64,000 bases of DNA, taken from the NCBI GenBank assembly GCA_963664625.1, contig OY761541.1:2046001-2110000 (forward strand). Direction: 5' to 3'. The position numbers were made by a program, and so were the translations under genes. The DNA is from CBDCFV01 sp963664625 (GTDB lineage: Bacteria > Chloroflexota > Dehalococcoidia > Lucifugimonadales > UBA3495). Shown here piece by piece: positions 1-7,761 of the stretch (position 1 is its first letter; every line of letters begins with the position of its first letter). Below the pieces are notes generated by a model. It was given only the letters and a program-made list of their open reading frames with translations. It searched no databases and was not told where the DNA came from.

Positions 1-306
1 ACGGGCGGCGTGAGGCTGATAAGCTCGGAGGACGGCGCTCCCACCTACACCATGCTTTACATCGAACTGGCCGGTGGTCAGTCCTCCCACCAGGACACCG
101 GGGGCCACATTCATCCGTGGGAGCACGTCGCTTACGTACTGGAAGGTCATGGCACATTGCTGCGCGACGGCGAGGAGTACGAAGTCTCCGAGGGAGACGG
201 CATCCTGGTGCCGGGCAACACCCACCATCAATGGAGAAACCCAGGGCAAACCGTCGTAAAGCGGCTGACCTTCAATCCGTTGGCTGCGGAGTCGGCTGAA
301 GGGTAG
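1..306 (+). CDS. Cupin-domain protein, 5' end outside window
   Basis: A small cupin barrel. The motif GGHIHPWEH followed by VLEGHGTLLRDGEE and then GDGILVPGNTHHQWRN gives the two metal-binding cupin boxes, with His residues in HIHPWEH and in THHQW. The frame is open to the window edge and the first internal start is a GTG at 10, so the protein is probably truncated upstream by the window. It converges on the acyl-CoA dehydrogenase and restriction-modification genes downstream; its stop lies 15 bp before the first copy of the 68-bp direct repeat. Substrate unknown: cupins of this size include isomerases, dioxygenases and storage or sensor proteins. Confidence 0.8.
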   Translation, partial: TGGVRLISSEDGAPTYTMLYIELAGGQSSHQDTGGHIHPWEHVAYVLEGHGTLLRDGEEYEVSEGDGILVPGNTHHQWRNPGQTVVKRLTFNPLAAESAEG

Positions 307-320
307 ACCGTGAGGTTTCC

Positions 321-388
321 CCTAGACTTGGTACTCCGGCTTGCTGAGCAGTTGGCGGGCGATGAGCAGCTTCATTATTTCGTTGGTG
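321..388. repeat. 68-bp direct repeat, left copy (remnant of acyl-CoA dehydrogenase 3' end)
   Basis: Matches 2271-2338 at 67 of 68 positions (single difference c334 versus t2284). The repeat contains, on the minus strand, the last codons and TAG stop of the acyl-CoA dehydrogenase. The left copy is therefore a detached gene tail with no coding role. The two copies bracket the restriction-modification pair exactly: the methyltransferase stop at 396 is 8 bp inside the left copy. Confidence 0.95.
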
Positions 389-395
389 GTGGATA

Positions 396-1631
396 CTATT
401 TGGGTGTACGAGTAACTGGAGCAGGACTCAGACGATCAAGGCAGTTTCGAATTTCTAAAGCCGGTGAGTTGACGATTACTACTTCTGGTGGCAGATCATC
501 GCCGAGAATAAAATAGCCACCGTTATTTCGTGCGACTAGAAACATTAAACGCACGTTTTTCTCTTTAGACGCATGGTATAGCTTGTTGCCCGCCTCAATT
601 ATGGTTTCTCCTTTTCGCTGTATTCGAATGGGGATAGGAGTCCCGTCAAGGTCTTCCTTCAAGATTGCGTCGATTCCCTGATTGCGTTGGACGGGTACAT
701 ACTCTATCCCCTGCAAGAATGTTAGTGCAGTCTCATCGGCATTGTGATAAGTATCCCGCCCTCGGATGAATAAGTTTGACTCACTTTTTCGGAGTTCCTG
801 AATTCTCGTGGAAGTCAGAGCGAGGGCATCATCTGAAGTATCTATGCCGATGGCATTTCGATTTAGCATCTTTGAAGCGACCAATGTTGTCCCGCTACCA
901 CAAAAGGGATCAAGCACCCAGTCGTTTTCTTTGGTGGTGAGCTGAATTATCCGTTCTAACAACGTCAGTGGTTTTTGGGTAGGATAACCAATACGCTCTT
1001 TGGCCTTGGGGTTCAAGTACGGTATATCCCAAACGTCGCTTAGAGGAACCCCCTTCTTTCCGCCGTTACTTACTATATCCCCGGCATCGTTCCGTTTGTA
1101 AACTGTCTTGCCATAGGCATCTCGCGCCCGGCGTTGCAAAATCTGGTCTACATTCGTAGCTGGAGAGTAGTCTTCCCATAGTACATTGAAAGTGTAGTCA
1201 TGTGATTTGGTATAGAAGTATATGGTTTGATGCGCCGGGAGAAGCATCTTAGTGGAACCCGACCATCGTCGATAGTGCCAGATGATCTCCGACTTGAAGC
1301 TTTCGGCCCCCATTACTTCGTCAAGAGCAAAACGCGCCAAGTGAGTCGAGTTTCTGTCGCAGTGGAAAAATAGGCACCCCTTATCGGAGAGAACACGATA
1401 TATTTCAACTATCCGGTCATGCAAAAATTCCGTGTACTCCCTATTGGAAGACCAAATATCGTCGAAAGAAAACTCGCGAGACCGATCGCGAGTTCTAAGT
1501 CGGTGCTTCTTTTGAGTAAAGAAGGGAGGGTCCAAGTATACGAGATCGACACTTTCTGATTGAATCGTAGGCAATACGGATAGGCAGTCTCCTTTAAGGA
1601 GTCTGGTTTCAGGTTCCTGGTGCATTCTCAT
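396..1631 (-). CDS. Type II site-specific DNA methyltransferase, beta-class (N4-cytosine or N6-adenine)
   Basis: Modification half of a type II restriction-modification system, methylating the exocyclic amino group of A or C. Motif IV DPPF is at residues 34-37, YPTQKP at 216-221 and the SAM-binding DPFCGSGTT at 241-249. This order (catalytic motif before the SAM motif) is typical of the beta class. At 411 residues it is full length. It lies immediately downstream of the putative endonuclease, overlapping it by 23 nt, so the two are translationally coupled. The pair looks foreign: it is more AT-rich than its neighbours and sits between 68-bp direct repeats. The recognition sequence cannot be read from the sequence. 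Confidence 0.93.
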   Translation of the reverse strand: MRMHQEPETRLLKGDCLSVLPTIQSESVDLVYLDPPFFTQKKHRLRTRDRSREFSFDDIWSSNREYTEFLHDRIVEIYRVLSDKGCLFFHCDRNSTHLARFALDEVMGAESFKSEIIWHYRRWSGSTKMLLPAHQTIYFYTKSHDYTFNVLWEDYSPATNVDQILQRRARDAYGKTVYKRNDAGDIVSNGGKKGVPLSDVWDIPYLNPKAKERIGYPTQKPLTLLERIIQLTTKENDWVLDPFCGSGTTLVASKMLNRNAIGIDTSDDALALTSTRIQELRKSESNLFIRGRDTYHNADETALTFLQGIEYVPVQRNQGIDAILKEDLDGTPIPIRIQRKGETIIEAGNKLYHASKEKNVRLMFLVARNNGGYFILGDDLPPEVVIVNSPALEIRNCLDRLSPAPVTRTPK

Positions 1632-2235
1632 TGCCCAACTTTTTCAATATGCCAAGTAGGTCAACGCCGGTACGACTATTGACATAGTTCCATGCTGCGT
1701 CTCCATAGTGATATTCGCCTTCCACAGTGCTGTATAGGGCCTCCACAGCCCGTTGAATCCTGATACTCTGAGAGCGGTTCGGATAATAAAACATTACTCT
1801 GACCGGCATGTAGCCAGCATCAGTGATGGCCAGAATCCGGGTATGTTCTTTGGTAATATGGTCGCCGTCGGTGGTTGCGTCACGCCACTTGATTTCTATG
1901 GCTTCTGATTCAATGAGACAGTCGACCTCGAAGGTTTTGGGGCGTTGTCCTCGTGTGTTGGGGATGCGAACAGTTGCGGAGTCAGGGAACTTATGTTGAA
2001 AACACAACTTTGCCGCACTTTCTAGGAACGCCCCGGCATATCGGTATAAAAATCGCCCTTTATTCTGGTAGAGGTCAATCAGTCGTCCTTCTTCGTCGGT
2101 TACCCCAAGAACTTGATAAATGAAGAAATGCGATGTGTCATCGGTTCTCATTTCTTCGGTTCGCTCAACTATTCTTTGCTTGAGCTGGTTAGAATAGTTA
2201 AGGGCGATGGACCTGATACGGGCTTCAATCTCCAT
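1609..2235 (-). CDS. Putative type II restriction endonuclease (PD-(D/E)XK; possibly ApaLI-like)
   Basis: 208-residue protein upstream of and overlapping the DNA methyltransferase. The segment FEVDCLIESEAIEIKW gives a PD-(D/E)XK-like core with D105, E114 and K116, followed by a conserved-looking stretch WRDATTDGDHITKEHTR. Size, motif and coupling to a modification enzyme make it the cognate nuclease. Similarity to the ApaLI family is my recollection of that family and was not checked; ApaLI cuts GTGCAC, but specificity here is unproven. The endonuclease precedes the methyltransferase in the transcript and no controller (C) gene is seen, so timing of expression may rely on the 23-nt overlap or on transcription. 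Confidence 0.75.
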   Translation of the reverse strand: MEIEARIRSIALNYSNQLKQRIVERTEEMRTDDTSHFFIYQVLGVTDEEGRLIDLYQNKGRFLYRYAGAFLESAAKLCFQHKFPDSATVRIPNTRGQRPKTFEVDCLIESEAIEIKWRDATTDGDHITKEHTRILAITDAGYMPVRVMFYYPNRSQSIRIQRAVEALYSTVEGEYHYGDAAWNYVNSRTGVDLLGILKKLGNENAPGT

Positions 2236-2270
2236 TATACAAAATATACTGCTTTCCCTTCTGAAGGGTT

Positions 2271-2338
2271 CCTAGACTTGGTATTCCGGCTTGCTGAGCA
2301 GTTGGCGGGCGATGAGCAGCTTCATTATTTCGTTGGTG
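2271..2338. repeat. 68-bp direct repeat, right copy (functional 3' end of acyl-CoA dehydrogenase)
   Basis: Partner of 321-388. This copy is in frame with the acyl-CoA dehydrogenase and supplies its last 22 codons and stop. See the left copy for the comparison. Confidence 0.95.
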
Positions 2339-3438
2339 CCCTCGCCGATGATCATTAACGGCGCGTCCCGGTAGTAACGCTCCACCGGCGACTCCTTTAT
2401 GTACCCGTAGCCTCCGTGGATGCGCACCGCCTCCAGAGTGATTTCCTGGCAGATTTCGCTGGCGAATAGCTTGGCCATGCCCGCTTCCAAGTCTACCCGC
2501 TCGCCCCGGTCCTTCTTGGTCGCCGCGTCGTAGGTCAGCAGGCGGGCCGCTTGGATTTTGGTCGCCATGTCGGCCAGCTTCAGTTGGATGGCTTGGTGCT
2601 GGGAGATGGGAACGCCGAAGGTGCGCCGCTGCTGGGAGTAGCGCATCGAGGCGTCCAGGGCGGCCTGCGCCACGCCCACCGCCCGGGCGGCGACGTTGAT
2701 GCGCCCGGTCTCCAAGCCGCTCATGACTTGAGAGAAGCCGCGGCCCTCCTGGTCGCCTATCAGGTTTTCGGTGGGGATGCGGACATTGTCGAAAATCAGC
2801 TCGCAGGTGTCCAGTCCCCGGTAGCCCATCTTGTCCAGGTCGCGGCCAACCGTGAATCCCGGGTCGCCCTTCTCCACCACGAAGGCGCTTATGCCTCGGT
2901 GTCTGGGTTCCGCCTCTCGGTCAGTGCGGGCCAGCAGGCAGAAGGCGTCGCCGTGGCGGCCGTTGGTGATGAACATCTTGGTGCCGTTGATGACGTACTC
3001 TTCGCCGTCCTTGTCGGCGGTGGTCTGTAGGTTGGCCACATCGGTGCCGCCGCCCGGCTCGGTGAGAGCCAACCCTCCCCGTTTCTTCCCCGACGCCAAG
3101 TCCGGCAGGAAGCGGCGTTTTTGTTCCTCGGTGCCGTAGTGGGTGAGGGTGTAAGCGAGAATATGATGAGTGCCGATGGCGCCGCTGATGCTCATGAAAC
3201 CCTTGCTGAGTTCCTCGAAGACGGAAGCAAAGGTGGTGTAGTCCAAGCCCAGTCCACCGTACTCTTCGGGGATGGTGATGCCGAAGAGGCCCAGTTCCTT
3301 CATCTTGTCGATCAGGTCCAGAGGGACTATGTCCTCCCGGTCCAGCTTCTCCGCCACGGGTTCGACCTCGCGCCGGACGAAGTCACGTACCATGTTGACT
3401 ATCTGGGTGCGGGCCTCTTCAGGGGTGGCTGTGGTCAC
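2272..3438 (-). CDS. Acyl-CoA dehydrogenase
   Basis: FAD-dependent alpha,beta-dehydrogenation of an acyl-CoA thioester, passing electrons to an electron-transfer flavoprotein. At 388 residues it has the standard family length. Visible family features are the N-terminal helical domain (IPEEYGGLGLDY), the flavin-binding middle (LTEPGGGTDV), the signature around GYRGLDTCELIFDNVRIP, and a C-terminal GEGTNEI segment containing the likely catalytic glutamate. The start is GTG at 3438 with AAGGAG 6-7 nt upstream. Its last codons are duplicated at 321-388. The acyl chain preferred cannot be assigned. Confidence 0.95.
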   Translation of the reverse strand: MTTATPEEARTQIVNMVRDFVRREVEPVAEKLDREDIVPLDLIDKMKELGLFGITIPEEYGGLGLDYTTFASVFEELSKGFMSISGAIGTHHILAYTLTHYGTEEQKRRFLPDLASGKKRGGLALTEPGGGTDVANLQTTADKDGEEYVINGTKMFITNGRHGDAFCLLARTDREAEPRHRGISAFVVEKGDPGFTVGRDLDKMGYRGLDTCELIFDNVRIPTENLIGDQEGRGFSQVMSGLETGRINVAARAVGVAQAALDASMRYSQQRRTFGVPISQHQAIQLKLADMATKIQAARLLTYDAATKKDRGERVDLEAGMAKLFASEICQEITLEAVRIHGGYGYIKESPVERYYRDAPLMIIGEGTNEIMKLLIARQLLSKPEYQV

Positions 3439-3474
3439 GGGTTTCTCCTTATCTGATATTCGTTGGCGGTAACG

Positions 3475-3500
3475 TGGATTCCCGCCTGCGCGGGAATGAC
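3475..3500. repeat. Short palindromic repeat (attcccgc-type)
   Basis: tggattcccgcctgcgcgg followed by gaatgac, one of about 18 copies of a 25-bp imperfect palindrome scattered over the window. It lies between the acyl-CoA dehydrogenase start and the gamma-glutamyltransferase stop. Confidence 0.9.
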
Positions 3501-3511
3501 AGAGTGAGAGG

Positions 3512-5296
3512 TCACCAGCCCAGCATGACCGATTCTTTGCGGGGATCGGCGCCGCCGTGGTAGATGCCGTTGTCCGGGTCGATCAGGATGGGGGCGAAAC
3601 CGTTGGACACGCCCCACGGGCCGGTGGTCTCCACCTCGTGGCCCTTGTCCCGCAGGTCGTCCACGGTTTGTGGCGAGACGCGTTCCTCCACCACCAAGCG
3701 GTTGGGGTAGGTGCGGTGCGGCCAAGGAGACCGGGGGAAGCTGTAGCCGCAGAAGCGGGGCGCTTCCACCGCCTCCTGCACGTTCATTCCGAAGTCCGCG
3801 ATGTTGTTGAACACTTGCAGGTTGCTCTGGGGCTGGCTGTCGCCGCCGGGGGTTCCCAAGGTCATAAAGGGGCGGCCGTTCTTCATTATGATGAAGGTGC
3901 ACGGCGTGGTCCGGGGGCGCTTGTGAGGCGCGATGACGTTGGGGTTGTCCTCGTCCAGCCAGAAGTAGCAGCCGCGGGCGTTGAGCAGGATGCCGGTGTC
4001 GCCCAGTATCATGCCTTGGGGCAGGGCCTGGAAGCTGCTGGGAGTGGCCGACACCACGTTGCCTTGGGAGTCCACCGTGGACAGGTAGGTGGTGCCATCC
4101 TCGTCGCCGCCGACGGCCCCGGCGAACGCGCTGGCCTCGGCGGGCCGGCGACTACCGTCCACGGCCTTCATGCTGCGAGGATCGCCGGCCGGGTAGTCCG
4201 CACGTGCCTTGTTGGGGTCAATCAACCCCCGCCGCAGGGCGGCGTACTCAGCGGACAGCAGTCCCTCTACCGGCACGTCGACGTGGGCCGGGTCTCCCGC
4301 GTAGCGTTCCCTGTCGGCGAAAGCCAGCTTCAGGGCCTCCACTTGCAGGTGCAGGGCTTGGGCGCTGTTGTGGCCCATTGCGCCCAGGTCGTAGCCTTCC
4401 AGGATTTTCAGTGCCTGTAGCAGGGTGATTCCTTGGGTCCAGGTCCGGTTGGTGAAAATCTCGTAGTCCCGGTAGTTGACGGAAATCGGCTCTTCCGCTG
4501 GAGACTCGTACTCGGCGAAGTCCTCGTAGGTGTAGAGGCTTCCCAAGTCCTGCAACGCCGCCACCATGCGGCGGGCGACGTCGCCCTTGTAAAATACGTC
4601 GCGGGCGGCATCGATGGCCGCGCTGCGGGTTGCTCCTTGGCCCAAGGCCTGTTGTTCGGCGTGCATCATGGATGCCAGCGTCCGTCCCAAGTCTTCCTGG
4701 ACAAACTTCGTCCCCAAGACGGGCGGCCGTCCGCCGGGCAGGTAGACCCGGCTGGACGTGGGGTATTTCTTGATGTTGTTGAGCCGGTCCGGAGCGGCAA
4801 TGGTCCGGCAAAGCAACTGGTAGGCCGGGAACCCGTTGGCAGCCAGCGACTGGGCGCTTTCCACAACCTGGCTGAAGCTCATGGTGCCGTGGTCTGCCAG
4901 CATCGCCAGCAAAGCGGAGATAACCCCGGGCACCGTGCTGCTCAAAACGCCCGGAGGAATCTCTCCCCAAGTATTAAGGTAGTGGTCTGCGGTGGCGGCT
5001 TTCGCTGCCCAGCCTTGGCCCACGACGGAATGGACCCGCTTGGTGGAGGCGTCGTAGAACAGGAAAGCCACCTCGCCGCCGAGGGAATAGTGGGCCGTGG
5101 GTTCCATGACGCCGGCGGCGAAGGCGCTGGCAACGGCGGCGTCCACAGCGTTGCCGCCTTGGGCAAGGATGCGCATACCGGCTTGGGCGGTAAGTTGAGT
5201 CCCCGCGCCCACCATGTAGTGGGTGCCCCAGACCATCGGCCGGTGGGAAAACTCACCCTGGCTGCCGCGGGTATGGTGGGAGGAGGCGCTCGTCAT
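3512..5296 (-). CDS. ggt: Gamma-glutamyltransferase family protein
   Basis: N-terminal-nucleophile hydrolase of the gamma-glutamyltranspeptidase family, which cleaves or transfers gamma-glutamyl groups or acylates related amides. At 594 residues it has the usual proenzyme length. The autoprocessing site is visible as DGTTYLSTVD: Thr402 would become the N-terminus of the small subunit. Family members usually have TTH at this point; here it is TTY. Downstream are the small-subunit motifs RPRTTPCTFI and LGTPGGDSQPQ. No signal peptide is visible, so a cytoplasmic location and a non-glutathione substrate are plausible. The start is ATG at 5296 preceded by AGGAGT. Confidence 0.93.
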   Translation of the reverse strand: MTSASSHHTRGSQGEFSHRPMVWGTHYMVGAGTQLTAQAGMRILAQGGNAVDAAVASAFAAGVMEPTAHYSLGGEVAFLFYDASTKRVHSVVGQGWAAKAATADHYLNTWGEIPPGVLSSTVPGVISALLAMLADHGTMSFSQVVESAQSLAANGFPAYQLLCRTIAAPDRLNNIKKYPTSSRVYLPGGRPPVLGTKFVQEDLGRTLASMMHAEQQALGQGATRSAAIDAARDVFYKGDVARRMVAALQDLGSLYTYEDFAEYESPAEEPISVNYRDYEIFTNRTWTQGITLLQALKILEGYDLGAMGHNSAQALHLQVEALKLAFADRERYAGDPAHVDVPVEGLLSAEYAALRRGLIDPNKARADYPAGDPRSMKAVDGSRRPAEASAFAGAVGGDEDGTTYLSTVDSQGNVVSATPSSFQALPQGMILGDTGILLNARGCYFWLDEDNPNVIAPHKRPRTTPCTFIIMKNGRPFMTLGTPGGDSQPQSNLQVFNNIADFGMNVQEAVEAPRFCGYSFPRSPWPHRTYPNRLVVEERVSPQTVDDLRDKGHEVETTGPWGVSNGFAPILIDPDNGIYHGGADPRKESVMLGW

Positions 5297-5583
5297 ACTA
5301 TTACTCCTGTGTCATGGCTTGATGGTCAAGTTATACGCCGTTATGGGGCCAGTGGCAAGTAAAGGGGGATTGGGGTGGGGTCGCGCAGTCTCTATAAGCT
5401 ATACGAGAATTGGGCTATAGCGTACCATCTTCTATGCATCCCTGCGTCAGTCAATCCCGCTTGTATATTGGTTATGAGTTCAGACTCCAAGACGGGTTGA
5501 ATGATTCTGTTGGTTGATCTCTGTATCCGCAGAGGGTTATTACCGTGACCGATCGTGACTACTCGATGCAATTGTCTATGAGA
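5297..5583. other. Intergenic region, possibly holding the cut 5' end of an IS-disrupted gene
   Basis: 287 bp between gamma-glutamyltransferase and the IS3 element. No complete gene is seen. A GTG at 5545 with AGAGGG 8 nt upstream opens 13 codons that run into the IS edge at 5583. On the other side of the IS an open frame resumes at 6910, but in a different phase, so a simple reconstruction fails. Confidence 0.4.
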
Positions 5584-5606
5584 TGGACCCCATTGGTTGG
5601 ACAGGA

Positions 5607-6524
5607 TTAGGCCGTAATCAAGTGGGGTTCCTGCATCCCGTCGTATGATACCAAGACCGGTTGGTCCGAACACCTCCTCTCTTTGGTCTCCTTAGACTCT
5701 CCGCAGAAAACCTCCGCCGGCGTCCGGTAGCACAAGGCTTGGTGCGGCCTGCGGTTGTTGTAGAACCGGAAGTATTCTCCCAGTTCCCGGCGGGCCTCAC
5801 TGGCGTTGCCGTAGGCTTTCAGGTATACCTCTTCGTACTTCACCGTCCGCCATAGCCGCTCCACGAAGATGTTGTCAGCGTAGCGCCCCTTCCCGTCCAT
5901 GCTGATCTTCACCCCGCTGTCCTCCAGCACCTGGGTGAACTCGCGGCTGGTGAACTGGCTGCCCTGGTCCGTGTTGAACACCTCCGGCCTCCCCCGGCCC
6001 AACGCTTCAGTCAGCGCCTCGGCACAGAAACCGACCTCCAAAGTATTGGACAACCGCCAAGCCAGCACGTACCGGCTGTGCCAGTCCATGACCGCCACGA
6101 GGTACAGGAATCCCCGGGCCATGGGCAAGTAGGTGATATCTGCCGCCCACACCTGGTTGGGCCGGGTGATACTGGCACCCCGCAGGAGGTAGGGATAGAC
6201 TCGTTGCTCCGGCGCCGGCCGACTGGTGCGAGGTTGTCGGTAGATGGCCCGCAGCCCCATGACCCGCATCAGCCGCTGCACCCGCTTTCTACTTACCGGC
6301 TTGCCCCGCCTCTCCAGACAGGCTTTCATCCGCCTGGACCCGTAAAAGGGCGTCTCCAGGTACTGGCGGTCCAGTTCCATCATCAGGGACAGGTCCTGCT
6401 GTGAGGTCCCCTTGGGACGGTAGTAGAGGCTGGAGCGGCTGACGCCCAGCAACTGACACTGCCGCACTATGGACAGGTGTCGATGTCGCCGGTCCACCAA
6501 CTCACGTCGCTGTGCAAGGCTCAT
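5607..6524 (-). CDS. IS3-family transposase OrfB (DDE integrase domain)
   Basis: Catalytic half of an IS3-type transposase, 305 residues. An HTH_21-like N-terminus is followed by an rve/DDE core: the first Asp in WAADITYLP, the second in NTDQGSQFTS, and the Glu in NIFVERLWRTVKYEEVY, ending with the typical YNNRRPHQAL. It starts at an ATGA overlap with orfA (6521-6524), so it may be expressed by coupling or as a frameshift fusion. The stop lies 23 bp inside the left terminal repeat. Confidence 0.96.
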   Translation of the reverse strand: MSLAQRRELVDRRHRHLSIVRQCQLLGVSRSSLYYRPKGTSQQDLSLMMELDRQYLETPFYGSRRMKACLERRGKPVSRKRVQRLMRVMGLRAIYRQPRTSRPAPEQRVYPYLLRGASITRPNQVWAADITYLPMARGFLYLVAVMDWHSRYVLAWRLSNTLEVGFCAEALTEALGRGRPEVFNTDQGSQFTSREFTQVLEDSGVKISMDGKGRYADNIFVERLWRTVKYEEVYLKAYGNASEARRELGEYFRFYNNRRPHQALCYRTPAEVFCGESKETKERRCSDQPVLVSYDGMQEPHLITA

Positions 6525-6823
6525 GGACCGGACCTTTCCTCCAAGAAATCCCGCTCCACCTTGAGCTGGCCGATCTGCTGGTACAACCGGGCCACCAGAG
6601 CGTCGTTGTTCTTGCTCTTCTGACCCTTGTCTTTACTGGTCCCGTTGCCCTGGTCAAAGATGGCGGACGCCCCATCGACCAGAGCCTTCTTCCATGTCTG
6701 AATCTGGTTGGGGTGAACCTCGAACCGGGCAGCCAGTTCGGCCACCGTCTGCTCGCCCTTCATTGCCTCCAGTGCAACTTTGGCCTTGAAGGCCGGGCTG
6801 TGCTTTCTTCTCTCTCTGGACAT
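6521..6823 (-). CDS. IS3-family transposase OrfA (HTH)
   Basis: 100-residue DNA-binding half of the IS3 transposase. The N-terminus (RRKHSPAFKAKVALEAMKGE) is a helix-turn-helix of the IS911/IS3 OrfA type, followed by a leucine-rich coiled region (IGQLKVERDFLEE) used in multimerisation. It overlaps orfB by 4 nt. A GGAGCGGGAAATG context precedes the start. Confidence 0.95.
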   Translation of the reverse strand: MSRERRKHSPAFKAKVALEAMKGEQTVAELAARFEVHPNQIQTWKKALVDGASAIFDQGNGTSKDKGQKSKNNDALVARLYQQIGQLKVERDFLEERSGP

Positions 6824-6969
6824 TTCCCGCTCCTCCTCGACAGCTGTCGCTGCCCTCAGTTTAGAAGCAGGACTCCCACTTAGCTACCTGTCCAGTTTCT
6901 TGGGTCCACCTCACTAAGTCCGTTGAACGGGCCACTGAGAACAATGATCTCCGTTTCCTCCCGGATACC

Positions 6970-7266
6970 ATGGGGATGCGTACAAAGTTTCGAGACGCGG
7001 CCCTCAATTATATTTTTCGAACGACGCTGGAGTTATGCGACGGACGTTTGGAGTCGGCGGAAGTTTCGGTGTCCAGTACACCGGACGAAGAGGACTCTTT
7101 GATATTGGACTTGACGCTAACCGTGGATGCCGATTGGGAAACCATCGGAAAGTTGCGGCGGGATGTCCTTGTCAAGATGGGAGAGTGGTCGCAAGAGTGG
7201 TCGGCTGAGGAAAAAGAAGACTACGGGCGGCGCATTTACTTCGGATTTGTCCCTTCCAGTTTATGA
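6970..7266 (+). CDS. Hypothetical protein, partner of HEPN-like gene, probably 5'-truncated by the IS
   Basis: 98 residues from an ATG at 6970. The same frame is open without a stop back to the IS edge at 6910 (20 more codons), and no good ribosome binding site precedes 6970, so the original gene probably began upstream and was cut by the IS. The protein has alternating acidic and hydrophobic strands (SVSSTPDEEDSLILDLTLTVDADW). I recognise no domain. It overlaps the next gene by 4 nt (ATGA), so the two form an operon; by position it could be the partner or antitoxin of the HEPN-like protein. Confidence 0.55.
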   Translation: MGMRTKFRDAALNYIFRTTLELCDGRLESAEVSVSSTPDEEDSLILDLTLTVDADWETIGKLRRDVLVKMGEWSQEWSAEEKEDYGRRIYFGFVPSSL

Positions 7267-7703
7267 GGCCCCTTGAATTCTACCGGCTTGGGGCTGAAGC
7301 TGCTTCTAATGCCACGACTGAGCCGGCACAACGCATGGCAGTTAACCGCTTGTATTACGGTCTCCACCATGAGGCTTGTTGTCGGTTTTTCCGTAAGAAC
7401 CCTACGGCAACCCCTCTGAACCGCAACCGCAGGCACACCGACCTTAGAGACCGGTACAACAACCTCGACGATCCCGATTCCAGAAACGTTGGTGTTCTTC
7501 TAAACGATTTAATGACGCTTCGAGCAGAAGCCGACTATCAGATTTCCCGTCCTCCTCGATTCAGAAACCGACCATTGGCCCCGGCAGACTTTTTGAACAT
7601 AGCCGTTGAGTCTGCGAGGCAACTTCTGGATGCGCTTGAGGTGTTTTCTCCGGGAGAGGCTGAAGACGGATGTAATTGTCCTCAAGCTTACGTAGTCCGT
7701 TGA
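7263..7703 (+). CDS. HEPN-like helical protein
   Basis: 146-residue, mostly helical protein. The segment RMAVNRLYYGLHHEACCRFF resembles the first long helix of HEPN/PaREP1-type domains, and ADYQISRPPRFRN followed by SARQLLDALE resembles the last helices. HEPN proteins are often RNases in toxin-antitoxin or defence modules, but here the usual R-x4-6-H motif is not clear, so activity is uncertain. It is translationally coupled to the preceding 98-residue gene and precedes an orphan DNA methyltransferase on the opposite strand. Confidence 0.5.
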   Translation: MRPLEFYRLGAEAASNATTEPAQRMAVNRLYYGLHHEACCRFFRKNPTATPLNRNRRHTDLRDRYNNLDDPDSRNVGVLLNDLMTLRAEADYQISRPPRFRNRPLAPADFLNIAVESARQLLDALEVFSPGEAEDGCNCPQAYVVR

Positions 7704-7761
7704 GTTTGGCGCCAACGATCCAATCGACATGGTTGAATTGGAATGTTCCGTTCGACTGCGT

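Larger units (their letters stand above)
5584..6908 (-). mobile_element. IS3-family insertion sequence, 1325 bp
   Basis: Bounded by imperfect inverted repeats that start TGGACCC at both ends and share TGGACAGG slightly further in (16 of 22 positions match between 5584-5605 and the complement of 6887-6908). It contains orfA and orfB in the usual IS3 order. The flanks (aga on the left, cct on the right) show no target-site duplication, which suggests later rearrangement or an old insertion. Both transposase frames are intact. Confidence 0.93.

Noticed and set aside
3557..4420. Long plus-strand frame opposite the gamma-glutamyltransferase
   Set aside because: Antisense frame of a GC-rich gene; its translation is low-complexity and unrelated to known proteins. 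Many similar shadows were ignored.
5392..5673. 93-codon minus-strand frame over the left IS edge
   Set aside because: It crosses the IS3 inverted repeat and overlaps orfB; no ribosome binding site and no similarity. Chance frame.
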